A stretch of 64,000 nt of DNA, from NCBI GenBank assembly GCA_000499405.2, contig HG738140.1, forward strand, positions 3,825,541 through 3,889,540, written 5' to 3'. The stretch's first letter is position 1. Each line of letters begins with the position of its first letter. The notes under the pieces were generated by a model. That model saw only the letters and a program-made list of their open reading frames with translations, was not told the DNA's origin and did not search any database. This stretch comes from Onchocerca volvulus. Its lineage: Eukaryota; Nematoda; Chromadorea; Rhabditida; Onchocercidae. Of this stretch, positions 51,477 to 63,802 are shown one piece after another. The translations under genes and the position numbers were made by a program.

Positions 51477-54400
51477 ATGAATACACAAGGTTTGTTGCTC
51501 ATTTCACTTTTTTTTTTCGTTTTTTTCTTTTTTTTTTTTTTCCTTCAAAATTTTCGGATTTTTTCGAAATGTTGAAGTTTTATGTTAACATTTAAATTTT
51601 ATATTTTATAACGAATTGTTTTATTTTATAACAAAAAAAAAAAACAAAAAAAAAACCAAAAAACAAAAAGAAATAAAGAATAAAAAAAGTCTGTTAAAAG
51701 TAAATCGGAGAAAGTTGTCGTCAATTTTCTTAACCGTTACAGTGTTTGAGAGTTCTTGTTTCTTGTCGTATTGCTATCGAAATTTTGCGATATCTCAAAC
51801 TTGGGTAATTAAACTTTTATAATAAAAATTTTGATAAGACGACAGTTAAAATACCAATCACATTGAAAACAATGCTAATAACAAAACAATTTTAGTTACG
51901 ATGTCATACCTAAAAGAAGATATATATTGAATATCCAATCTTGTAGTAGTATATCCTTTCAGATGATCTTATGCTTAGGACCTTTTTATTTATAGATGGA
52001 GGATCCTGATAGAGCATTGATCTACAAGAAAAACCTTTATTAGCCCATAAGAACGTGCCTTTATTAACGCGTGATCTGCACTATTACATAGAACAAAGAT
52101 TATAAAGCCATCTGACCTAAGAACAAAAAAATAAATCCACATCCTCCTGTTCAGGTCCAAAACGATGAACACTCAAATTTCCACCAGTAGCCATTTTTTT
52201 TTTCCTGCAGATTTCAATACGGCCCTATTAGAGATGTAATGGTTGATTTGCCATTTGTTCTTGTGACGCCTGAGGAAACTTCTGATTTGTAGCTTTACCT
52301 TCATAGAAATAACTCGTTTTCTGATTTTATTTTAAAAAGAGTTAGAAATCATTTGAAGAACAAAGAAATCACTTATTTTCTGGTACTTCTCGCGATTTCA
52401 GCGACAAGAGTGATGTGAAATGAAGGGAATTCGTAAGTTAAGGAGGTATTATCCAACGTTTACGTTGAATCATTTTATTATTGATTTCAAGTAACAGTTA
52501 TCCAGTGAAACAAAAAATATTAATAATACTAGAAAAACGTTACTAAGCTGAGATATTTATAGATGATAATTAATATAGTAGGATAAATAAATTTCTTTAA
52601 AAGATCTTTAGAAAATTGGGTTTTTTAATTCTTTGCTTTCGGATGTAATAACTTTGATATATGCTTTATTTTACTGATGAATTTGAAAGTATCCAATCTC
52701 GTAATTTCAATCATTTCATTGAAAAGCTTAGAAAGAGGCAGTTTCAGAAGTATTCTTCGTGTGATTAATTAGCTTGTATATTGAAATACATATAAATTAA
52801 ATTTTAATTGCTAATTAAACCATTTTAATGTAAGCACGGTTATGATGCTCCTTTACTTACTATGATAACTCTTTCCATTATCGAAACAATCCAAAAAGTG
52901 GCTACTTGTTTTCCGTTTGAATTTAGAATTATCGCCAATCAAGTCCATTTATAGTGTGCTTTATTTTTAGGATCAGGAAAGCCGGAATTGTTGCGACGTG
53001 TGCGACCAAATTTTGCTGATGATGGTTAGTGCAGTGATATTTACTAATTCTGAGCTGCAAGATATATCATTATTAAATATTTAAAACTGACTCAAAATCA
53101 TGAATGATGGCAACTTTTTTGTTGGACAGAGAATTGTAGTTTACTGCAGATAATGTAGAAAAAGTAATATTTAGAGTAGTGAACTAGTTCCACATAATTA
53201 ACATTAAAAATGACCATGTTATTGTTGAATTTTTACATTATAATTTTATAGTATATGGCTCAAGCGTCGTAACACTTAGCAATGAACATGTGGAGCACTT
53301 GGAAAATGATACGACAGAAAATCGAATGGATATTTGCGAATCAGCGCTTGCACAGAGACGTTCTGCACAATTGCCGAAACTTAAAAAAATATCAAATAAG
53401 CCAAGGCCATTAAGCAATGATTTCTCGGTATTCTCTTTCTCTGCCATTTCTTTTCTGATCGATGTTTAACATTGGAGATTTTATTATAGCTTGAAGACTT
53501 TCTAGAAATTCCAACTAACTGATACTGCATTAGTCCCATGTTAAATATGGCAGAAACAGTAAAACATTTTATGCTATACTTATATTATTATTAAAGTTAG
53601 CATTCAGATACTTAAGCACTTATTTAAGCACGCACTTGTTAATATGCGGATTTATTTGCTTATTTTATTATTTATCATCATAAATTAACTCAGTAACAGT
53701 TGTTTTCTCGTCTTTTTTCTAATTTCATCATTACTGAATTTGCCTTTAGACGCGATATGAAATGAATGATTTTGAATTTATCTACTCTGATTGTGATACA
53801 CACGCAGCAGAATTGGCTGAACTTTATACCTATAGCGAGTTGGAAGACTGGGCACTGAACATGCATGCTTATCGAGATTTCATGAAATCTAGAAAGGTAA
53901 TTTATTGTAAAATGCTATAAGCTTAATTGTTATTGTGCGCCTTGACTTGGTATATATCATAAATAGTACGAGTTTCATTATTTTTATCGATTAGCTTGGA
54001 ATTTCTAATACCAGTATTTTATGTGTATAGAATGATTTGTCTTATTCATATTAATCTATTAAAAACCGTAGACCATTCTTAGCTGGATCATAAATGGTCA
54101 AAGCTTACGGAGAATCAACAAAGAGATATTCTATTGAGTTTGCTGGAAGAATTGGAACGAGTCGAGCCAAATATTCGATTAAATGCTGCAAGATCCATAC
54201 TTTATATATTACAGGTTTGTAGTTAAAAAGCAAATTTCCAGTAATGCATTTTTCAATTACCGACGCAGGTATTACATGCAATTTATTGTAATGACGTATA
54301 TTGATGAATTGTTACATTTTTTATATTATCATTTTTTAAATGAAAAAGTTAATGCTTTAACATATTTGTTTGGAAATTTGATGGGCTGGTATATCAATAT

Positions 54401-57400
54401 TGTTAGCAACAAGCGACTTAAAAGTAATTTCAAACGATTTTTCAAATGATATAAGATATAACTTAAAAGTAATTTCAAATGATTTTTCAAATGACATAAA
54501 ATTAGCATATTTTTATGACATCCAACATTATAGGGTGCTTATATGGATTTCGTCGATGACAAGAATATCACCATTGATGATACCTTTAAAGGTAATAGTG
54601 AAAGACAAAGTGGAAACGATGTAAGCATGGGACACTGCGAAGAAAAATGTCTAGTGGCGGGAGTTTTGAATGCTTATAAAGCATATGAAGTTGGAGCTTA
54701 TCAGGTAGAAAATGCTTGGATTTTTTTGAAAATATTAAATGAATTTTTATAGCTCAGAAACTTCTATGTATGGGAGACTGATTTCCACAAATCATAATTA
54801 CTTTTAGGCGTTGTGTAAGCTATTGTTGACTGAAATCCATGATATCTGGGATGGTGGAGCCGTTGGAGCAGGTCAGTATAGCCAACTCTCTTCAGTATCG
54901 AACAGTCGTTCAGCATCTAATGCTGATCTTTCGGAAAGTGTTGGTGCGGTTTTCCTTCTTTATTGATATGTTTCGTCGCGATTTTCGAAAAAAATTTTTT
55001 TTCGAAAAATTTGAAATTAGAGATTTATCAATTCAATCAACCAATAATGTTTAATTGCAATTTTCAACTTCAAACATTTAGAATTTATCGAGAAGAATAT
55101 CAATAATCCGTTATTAATCCTGATTACTTTTTGCGGAAATGATATAATTGATTTAAAATATTTTTCATTCCTTTCACTATTTTTGAATTTCCAAAGCGTT
55201 TCTTTTCATTGACAAGATGAATGCAAATTATGTCTGCTAATAAATTTAAATCTTTTTAATAAGTAAAACTATTTTAAGTGGAAAGACGGAGTTGTCGACG
55301 AAGTGCTACGATGGCTGATAACGAAGCGCTGCGTGTAACACTAAGTGCCTTATATCACATGGTGGAGTCGATACGACGATTAGATTTGTTTGAACTTGTT
55401 GTTTCCTCAGATAAGAAATCTCGATATGCTGAGTTGAACAAAGATTTTATTGTAGAAGTTGGTCAGTTTGCTATTTTTTTTTCTGTAAGCTCTCGCTTCA
55501 TTTATTACATTTCAAATAGAAATGGTATGATTTCGAACTATAACCAAATATTTTTAGAAGAAATGATTGAAGGCGCTGATATGTCATTGATTATGGTTTT
55601 ACTCGAAATGATGCCCGCTTTCTGTCACGGAAGTAGTCCCCATTTCCCAATGAAAAAAGTAATATTTTTGGTTCTTTATGATTAAATCATCATTGACAGT
55701 TACAACTGCTTATTGAATAATTGCACATTGGCATTCCGAATGACACTTATGATGCCAATAATTCAGGTCATTTGTATCAATCTACTCAATAGCTAGAGAA
55801 GATGTAATATGATTGTTGTCAAATTTCGGATGCTGTTTGCTCTACTTCGATATTTTTCTATCGAGGGACAATTGAATTTTTTTATGCGGCTTAAAGGATT
55901 TCCCTTGAAATTCTCTAACTTAAAGATTTGTTTGCAGGTCCTTTTGCTAATTTGGAAAACACTTCTAACAATATTGGGTGGTTGGAAAGAGTTGCGTGAA
56001 GGGAAAGCTGCCAAACGAGCAGCACTAAATTTGAACTCAGTTGAAGATACACTTCTTGTTGCAAGTGCAATGAAATCCTCTTCGATAAACGGCAATGATT
56101 CGGAACAAAATCAAGGTAATTTTCATCTAAATTTTCAATAATTCTTGAATCTTCGAGCTTGCTGTTTTTAGATTTCATGTTTTTTTTTGCTTTCTTAAAT
56201 TTCTTTGAATTCAAAAATTTTAATTTGAAGTATGTCAATGATTCTAATTTGTCACAGGTATCGTTCGCCCGAAGAAAACACTTCATCCTTCAGCTCGATT
56301 AATTTGTCGTCAGTTCGCTTGTACTACCTCCGCTTCGCTTGAAGGTCGATTACTTTGAACTTCTTGTGAAATTCTCCTTATTTATTTTTGATGAAGTAAC
56401 AATGGGAAATGAATTACAAAATTGCAAAATTTTATTAATTTGCAGACAAAGGTGATGAAATGCTAAATAAAATGAGATCTGATTGTGCAGAAATTGATCA
56501 ATTGCCAACAAATTTGGATTTGCCTAATGACGAGAGCAGTGGTAATGTAGATGGAGACGGTTTAAACGACTTCGTAATTGAAGAATTATCGCATACCTCA
56601 GGTATTTCTTGATTTTGAGAATTGAATTTCAAGAAGTTTTGATTAGAGAGGGGAATTTAGAAAAATGAAAATGAAGAAATTGGCATCTAAAATAAGCCTT
56701 TAAAAATTGGCAATCATTACCTCAGGTAATCAATTTGAAATTGCTTTATCAATTAATATAATAGAATTAGTATTTTAGTTTCTTTTGCGGTGAGAGAAGA
56801 AATACCACACATGAGGAGGAAGTTGAATCGTCCAAGTCCATTAATGCGGTATGTTTTTGATCAGTCAAACTTTTTGTTACTTCTGTTCAGCGTTGAATTT
56901 GGTAATCCTTGATAACAGTCCTGAATCAGTCGATTAAAGGGGAATTTAAGAAGAAATTCTTTTCATGGAAATTTTGAGAAATGCGATATTAAATTTGCAG
57001 ATGACTATTATTGGATGTATTTAATGTAAAATATTGCAGAAGTTCATATACAGGTGATTATACTCCGGTCGCAGGCACACCTCCACCCATAGATATACTT
57101 TTTCGAACGTCACTGCCGTGGAATTCGAAAGTTCGTGAAGAAGATATTGAAACATTTTTGCAATGTGAGAGGTTGGTATTGTTTTTGCAACTGCTTGTCA
57201 AGTTTTAAAATATAAAATTGCATTATATGTAAAAAGTTGTCATAAAAAAGACGATTCATCGAGTCAAATTAAATTGGCTTTTGGTATTATTTTTCAGAAT
57301 GAAATTTTTTAATTACCGTTTGCCAAATGATTCAACAACATTATTTGGTTTGCCTTTACCAATCCAGAAAAGTGTTGAAGCACTACGTCGTCATGTTTAT

Positions 57401-60400
57401 ATTTCGTTGGGTGAATTACAAGTATGATATTTATCGATATTCTACTACAAATGGAGTTAATGCAAACTTTGTCGTTCTCGAGAACTTCACATTTCTAAGC
57501 AATGATTGTAAGTGATGCATATTAATTATTTTCAGGCAAATCGGGAAAAAGAATTAAATCGATATATGTTTTCACAGCGAGAAGATAACATTCCAATGAC
57601 GAGTGCAGAAAAGTTGTATCGGATGATGTTGCCTAATTTGAGTCAATATATTATTGCTTTATTGAAAGTATTACTGGCTGCTGCACCTTCTTCAAAGGTT
57701 AAGTTCTAACTACGAGGTTATGAAACTGGATGTCGCTTATTTTGCATCTATACAAAGAAATACTGAAATTTAAAGACATATCATATTTTATGACAAACTA
57801 TTCGTAATAATTTCGATCACACAAATGATATTGTAACAGATTGTAGTGAGATATCACTCAGTTATTGATAATAGAGATAATTATAATTTTTCCGGTTTAT
57901 AGGCAAAAAGTGAGGCAATCAATATACTATCGGATGTACTTACACCTGAAACAGATAACAATGAGATATTATCAAATTCAGTCAGTTTTGATAGTTCACT
58001 TTCCAATATCCTTGAACAAAGTGTTCGTATTGCAATCGATGTTAACCGACATAAAGAAGTACTCCTTATTTTTATGTTTATTCGTTAAAATAACTAAATT
58101 AGGGGGAGTTCAGTAAGAAAATTAATGAATTCATATTTTTCGCAATTCTAAGAAGGTTTTTTTCTTTTTTTTTAAATTCAAAGATTTTTATAAAAATATG
58201 TCATTGCATTTCTGAATTTTTAGATAATGGTTAAAGCTGCTTCTGCAATTCTAATATTGCTAATGAAGCATTTTCGATTAAATCACATATATCAGTTTGA
58301 ATATATCGGACAACATCTTGTTTTCGCTAATTGCATCCCATTAATCTTGAAGTTCATGGATCAAAATATGGTTCGATACGTGCAGTCAAAACATGAACTG
58401 CCACCTTACAATTATCCACATGCCCCACTTTATTATGTCAGAAATAATGGTGAATTTTTATTCATTAATTTTTATCAATATTTGATTTTGTTTTGCTGAA
58501 GGCATTGATGGTGATATTCAGAATCAGTTCAGTGCAGAAACAATCCTTTTTAAATTATCGGATAAACTAAGAAGTGCAGCTCTCTTAAGTTTCCTCTCCT
58601 TTCTCTTTATCCTCTTTCTTCTATCTACTAATCTTTAGCATTGATTATTTAGTTTGGGATTTTTGAAATCTCTTTGCCTCTTTGCCCATAATTTCTTCAT
58701 TATCATCATTATTTCGGCATCCATGGCGAAGGCAAATATTCAGTCTATCGCTGAAAAAATATGTCTTATGCTGTGAACGTTCTGAATTGAAAGCTACACA
58801 CAGATGAATTTTAGATGACCGCTATTGGATGTGTTTATTTGTTTAAACATGAACAGGATAGTACTTATCAACTTTGAGAAGAAATTCATTAAGTTAAGAT
58901 TTTTTACATATAACAATATAATTACAGATGAATGGCCAGTGTTGGATATTAATAATCTTGAAGATAGTGATTCGCAATCACCATCATACTATCTATGGCG
59001 TAATGTTTTCTCAGCCATCAATCTTCTGCGTGTTTTGAATAAATTAACGAAATGGAAACATGCACGTACGATGATGCTTGTGGTATTCAAATCTGCGCCA
59101 ATTTTAAAACGCTCATTAAGGGTTAAATTGGTCTGTTACTATATGATTATAAATATTACATATCACTAAATCAATTAATATGCTATTTCATCTCTGCTTT
59201 TCATAATTTAGCTGATTTCCTAATAGCTGAAGAATGGCACTATCTTGTGATATATTTGATTTATTGTATTTTGAATGCATTCAGCACTTTTTTTTTTGGC
59301 CATAATATTAGATTAGGAATAAGTAGAATATTCAGTAGTGGAGAATTTATTATTAGTAAAATAGAATCTTTAGTAAGTTGTTCATTTAGAATTTGTTTCA
59401 AATCTAAACTGCTAGCTATTTTGTGATTAAATTTGTTGATCCAAGTAAAATGTGGAATTCAAATTTGACATTAAAATATGATTTGTTTGAAAGCTAGTTT
59501 GATTTATTTTTTATTTTTTTTTTCAGGCAGTATTTCAGCTATATGTATTAAAATTGCTCAAAATGCAAGCTCGATATCTTGGGAGACAGTGGAGACGAAC
59601 AAATATGGAAATTATGTCAGCGATTTATGCGAAAGTGCGGCATAGGTGAATTTTTATTGTTTTATAAATGTATGAATACTATTTTTTCCGCTCGAAAGTT
59701 CTGAAATTTAGGATGGAATTAAGCAAGAATCGAAATACAAATAAGAATCTTAGAGTGAATTTTTAGGCGCTGTCTATATACTGTGCAAATTTCGCTAATT
59801 TTTTCTCTCCATATTATTAACAAAAATTCTTTTTTTTGATCATCAACGCAACTGTTTTCTTTTTTAATTGACATTACGGTTATTGTTAAATTCCGCGATC
59901 AATTCCGAAATTGTTTTCTGCGATTAATTCCGCAATATTTTTCTTGTTGTATAAGCATCATAATTAAGCAAACAGGCTATAAGTTTGTTTATCCATTGAC
60001 TGGAGGTAGCGTTTGTTTGTGTAATCTCTTAAAAAATTTATAATTCTATTCTAATTTTAGGTTAAACGATGATTGGGCTTATGCAAACGAAACGCGTTCG
60101 AAATCGTGGGATTTCCAGAATGAGGAAGCGGCTCTGAAAACTGCGGTAGAAAGATTCAATTCAAGACGTTATTCTCATTTGTATCCTGCGTTTGCATTAG
60201 GTAAGTTTTATTGCCAAATTTTTATGAGACTTAAGAGTTTTGTGTTTCTCCATTTTTGCATTGATTGAAGCATTTAATCAACCAATTATATAGTGAAATC
60301 ACTTAGATTAGTATCACAATTATTGCTGTGTTTTTATTGGCATTACTTACATATTTCTTGCTAATCTTTTGAAATTTAAATTGTGTTTCTTGAATAACTG

Positions 60401-60787
60401 CCAAGTAAATGCAAATTCTACGATCGATACTGCAGAGGAGAGCTAGTTACAGTTAAAAATTCGATGAGTTTAAGTGGAATTACTATTTGATATGAATTTA
60501 TCAATTTCTCTATTGTATACATGAGATAATTTTTTTTTTTTAGCTATTGTTTATTTGTAGAAGTTGGGGAAGCTTCATCGCCAGGTGATAGCTATTTGGA
60601 TAATGTTAATATGAATGAGTTCGAACCAATGGACAATAGTTTCCAATCATTATTGGGTACGAAAGTGGAACTAAGTGATCGATTTAAGCGTAACTATTCC
60701 AAATGGGTTGATGAGGAAGTTATAAAAAATCATACAAATTGGGATCTACTCATGGCACTTACACATGGCATCATTGATTGTGTATGA
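51477..60787 (+). CDS. farl-11: Striatin-interacting protein (STRIP1/2, FAM40) homologue
   Basis: Twenty-two exons, 1006-1030 aa: 51477-51489, 52971-53024, 53252-53427, 53750-53896, 54083-54214, 54534-54704, 54808-54871 (or to 54937/54943), 55279-55461, 55558-55658, 55938-56115, 56258-56344, 56446-56601, 56779-56848, 57040-57171, 57298-57421, 57536-57697, 57903-58058, 58224-58449, 58928-59130, 59527-59645, 60061-60200, 60561-60787. STRIP proteins scaffold the STRIPAK phosphatase-kinase complex with striatin and PP2A. Seen: FEFIYSDCDTHAAELAELY (from ~89) opening the N1221 domain; PHFPMKK with LLLIWKTLLTILGGWKEL; and a C-terminal DUF3402-type region with YQFEYIGQHLVFANCIPLIL, NLLRVLNKLTKWKHARTMM, LVVFKSAPILKR, YLGRQWRR and RLNDDWAY, all near-identical in spacing to animal STRIP. 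Human STRIP1 is about 837 aa; the excess lies in an acidic/serine-rich middle part. The 13-nt first exon encodes only MNTQ plus one base and is the least certain part. The symbol follows C. elegans FARL-11. Confidence 0.9.
51716..52406 (+). mobile_element. Older solo-LTR copy in intron 1 of the STRIP gene
   Basis: Starts TGTCGTC and ends GCGACA. It shares with 62889-63368 the blocks cttaaccgt, ctcaaacttggg, ttatttatag followed by ggaggatcc, aaagccat and tcgcgatttcagcgaca in the same order. Flanks aaagt/agagt agree at four of five bases, compatible with a decayed 5-bp target duplication. It is about 210 bp longer than the other copy, mainly between tccacat and the right end. No internal retrotransposon genes, so a solo LTR. 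Confidence 0.65.
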
Positions 60788-61938
60788 TGTTTTATGATAA
60801 ATTTTTCTTTCTTTATTTTCATTGTATCAGAATTTTTCGTTTTGTTCGTTTACTTCTCCATTATTTCTCTAGCAAATTGTTATGAAGTTACTATTTGAAA
60901 TATTTTTTTTTTTTATACACTTCAGTTCTTGCTCACTGCATCAACAACAAAAGTATCCGTATGTGCAATGTATTTGTGTGCAATATATTTTGGAGGCACT
61001 AGAAACTTATTTTTAGTTTATCTGATAACTCATCAAGAAAATTAATATTAATTGTATTGTACTTGATGTGATACTAAGTCAATAATTTTTTTTTTTATGC
61101 AAAAAATATATACAAAATGTGGCATACTGTGTTTGTTTACTTCTCAATTTTATATTTTTCTAATGGCATAATATTACAGTTATATGCTTATTATATTTGA
61201 TGAAATGAAAAAATGCATTTTCTTATCATGATATAATTAAATAGGAGCATTCTCTTACTAGTAATATGTTTCTACGCTTGAAAAAGTTCTTAATGTATTA
61301 TGCAAACAAATTTTATGTCAACAAATTTTTGAAAAAAATTTTTTTCTTTTTAAATTTCTATTTAGTTGCCGTAAGAGAAAAGGAATTTCTTATTCAAAAC
61401 TTTCTATGGATTTCCTTTTAATTTCAATCAAAAATAGTTTATTAATAAATAAAGCAAAAATGAGATCATGTTATATATTATAGCAAAAAAATAGATAAAA
61501 AAGAAATATGAATTACTGGAAATATCCTTTGGGACTGTAATAGTCTTTTAAGTTCATGTTGAGAACGTCGATTTAGAAAAAGAGTAAATTATTGGAGAAT
61601 ATGGTACCAGTCCTGAAATTCCGGAATAAGATATTTCATATTAATTGCAATAATAATTTGATGTTTCAAAATTCTTTAATTTGAATATTAGTACATGTGT
61701 CACTAATTTGTTCGATTTGATAAAATTATCATGATGATAATTAAGGAATTTATATGATTAGGAATGATTAAAATTTGAAATTTTGTAATTAGAAATGATA
61801 AAAACTCTAAAGAATTATACTTCAATATCGTCTAATTCTTTTAGCTCAATTTGTTTTAGATGGATTTTATATTAATATGATAAACATTATTTATAATTAT
61901 CATTAGTTATGATTAGCTATAATAATTATAATGCATAA
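60788..61938. other. Downstream non-coding DNA after the STRIP gene
   Basis: AT-rich with no supported gene. It should contain the 3' UTR of the STRIP homologue. An AATAAA at about 61447 exists but lies far from the stop codon and cannot be assigned safely. Confidence 0.5.
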
Positions 61939-62274
61939 TCTATATAAATAAAAATGTAAATGCTACCTTTCACTGATCACGGATCTACGGGGAAGTTTTC
62001 CACCGATTGTTTTCAAATTTTGATACAACCTTGTACTCCAGCAGACATTCTTTATGAATAAATATGGTTACTTGTTTCACGTGTCCCGTCCGTGACAACC
62101 GAAAATTGGTAAGGAGGCGGGGTTTATTGGCTCCGCCCACCTTTTTTCTGTCATTTTTCTTTTTCCATCATCATCACGCGCTAACAAAGGCACTCTTTCT
62201 GTCATTTTATATTCATTTTATATAGAAATGTCAACGGGAGCAGTTTAATGCTCCGACTCGGGTTTTTTTTTTAG
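61939..62274 (+). mobile_element. Non-autonomous Helitron copy
   Basis: The 5' end TCTATATAAATAAAAATGTA follows host A and matches the left end at 1993. It continues with ttttcaaattttgatacaac, related to the shared core. Near the right end, atatagaaatgt is followed by a hairpin GGAGCA-gtttaa-TGCTCC (62237-62254), then gactcggg, a T run and TTAG before host T. TTAG is one base from the CTAG ending. Host A/T flanks, TC start and hairpin support a Helitron of about 336 bp with a mutated terminus. Confidence 0.65.
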
Positions 62275-62278
62275 TTTT

Positions 62279-62600
62279 CTCTTTTAGTCGTTTTCTTCTT
62301 TTTTTATTTTATAAATTTATCATTAGATTTGTTTTACTAATATTGTTGATTTTTTTCTGTTGCGTAATAAATAACAATTAATATTAAATGATAAATAATA
62401 ATAAATATAGATAGTGATAAATTATAACTAATAAATAATAATTAATAATAATACGTTTTTTCCCTTTAATCGTTTTTTCCTTTTTTATTTTATAAATTTA
62501 TCATTAGATTTGTTTTATTGATATTATTGATTTTTTGCTGCTGTGTAATAAATAATAATTAATAATAGTGATAAATAATGAAAAATAATAATAATAAATA
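62279..62600. repeat. 181-bp-period tandem duplication
   Basis: Two diverged units share cttttttattttataaattt, atcattagatttgtttta, tattgatttttt, ctgtt/ctgct and gtaataaata. The shared tattttataaat blocks at about 62306 and 62487 are 181 bp apart. The tails are ataa/aataat low-complexity. Confidence 0.75.
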
Positions 62601-62689
62601 ATAAGGAATTTCTTGACTCTGTCGGTTCCGCATCTTCATGAGCGGACAGAATTTATTCACCACGCCTTCTTTCTGCATTAACCGCGGCT

Positions 62690-62888
62690 GCTTCTTGCAG
62701 CGTTTCAAGTTCTCCATCCGTTGATTTGAAATTTTCATGCCGCGTTGCATTCGAATAGGCACGTTTTTTAAATAAAAAAGGCCCGTAGTTTGGGCGTTTG
62801 TTTTTTGCTTTATGAGAAGTGTAATTCATTTATTTTTTGATTTATAGGGAGTTTGGCTGCGTCGCACAAATGTCGGGATCATGATAGT
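62690..62888 (+). mobile_element. Helitron-family fragment left of the solo LTR
   Basis: Contains cagcgtttcaagttct, gttgatttgaaattttcatg and gcgttgcattcgaataggc, matching the family core seen at 33215-33275. The rest, up to the LTR, is only weakly similar. The solo LTR (62889-63368) interrupts this DNA, so the LTR inserted after the Helitron-derived sequence. Confidence 0.55.
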
Positions 62889-63368
62889 TGTCGCAGATCT
62901 TCTTTGACCGTGACAATAATCGTGGGTTCTAGAATTGTCGCCGATCTTCTTAACCGTGACAATTGTTGGAAGTTCTTGAATTCTTCTTGTATTGTTCTCG
63001 AAACCTCAAACTTGGGTGATTAAACCTTCATTATAAAATATAATAACACGACAATATACTACAAATATAACATCAGTACAACCACTTGACCTCGCGGTAA
63101 CACATTCTTTTGTCAATGATTCGTAGTCAGGACCCTCTTCTTATTTATAGAGGGAGGATCCCGCCAGAATTTGATCACAATAAGGCGCCATTTTTAGCGC
63201 CCGAGAGCGCGTATTTTTTGGCGCGTGACCTTGATTACGACAAAGAATAGAGTACAAAGCCATTTGACCTATAAACAAAAAAAATAAAACATCCACATTC
63301 GATAAAATTAACAATCATTTGAAATCAAAATCACTTTTTTTCTTGTATCCCTCGCGATTTCAGCGACA
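62889..63368 (+). mobile_element. Solo LTR with perfect 5-bp target duplication
   Basis: Begins TGTCGC and ends GCGACA (TG...CA with 6-bp terminal inverted repeats), flanked by identical atagt at 62884-62888 and 63369-63373. A TATA-like ttatttatag (about 63140-63150) and an A-rich stretch near 63275 fit U3/R organisation. A 47-bp internal duplication repeats the first block (tgtcgcagatcttc at 62889, tgtcgccgatcttc at 62936). A 5-bp duplication is usual for Ty3/gypsy and BEL/Pao LTRs; which family cannot be told without an internal region. Confidence 0.8.
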
Positions 63369-63479
63369 ATAGTGTATAATGAAATTTTTCCGTCAAGCAA
63401 TTTGTGAATTATCTCTTCTCATATTAGGCTGATATTACTCCTATTATTAGGTCGTGTCTTGGATTGTCTGCTTGTCTTA

Positions 63480-63800
63480 GATGTTTCAATGTTCATTTTG
63501 ACGCAGCGTTTCAAGTGTTAACTCATTGATTTGAAATTTTGACACAACGTTACATTCAGGTAGGCTGACAAATAAAAGTAAGCAGACAGATTCTATTAAC
63601 CATGCTTACATTCTGCAAAATGGATTTGGCCTTTAGTATCCAAAGCTCAGTAAGCTCGGTAAAATATGCATGTATCCCAATGCAACGTTCTGTCAAAATT
63701 TCAAAGCAATAGATGAGAACTTTCGGAGGTTTAAGATTTTGAACAAACGAACATTTCTATTTATATAGATTAGCTGGAAGCTTTTTTTTTTTCGAAAGCT
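63480..63800 (+). mobile_element. Helitron-family fragment right of the solo LTR
   Basis: Carries two family core blocks (gatttgaaattttgacacaa near 63522 and gtcaaaatttcaaagcaat near 63690), gagaactttcggaggttt and the right-end motif catttctatttatatagatt (to about 63773). Where the family hairpin belongs, aagcttt and aaagctt can pair around a T-rich loop (about 63779-63802), but no CTAG follows at the expected distance. It is a diverged or truncated end. Confidence 0.55.
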
Positions 63801-63802
63801 TA

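Noticed and set aside
55793..56286. Minus-strand frames over the STRIP gene
   Set aside because: Antisense shadows of STRIP exons 10 and 11; the plus frame carries conserved STRIP sequence.
61936..63774. A single 1.84-kb TIR transposon bounded by inverted taatctatat motifs
   Set aside because: The interval contains a separate Helitron ending near 62274, a tandem duplication and a solo LTR; the inverted motifs are subterminal Helitron features, so pairing the outer ones is not justified.
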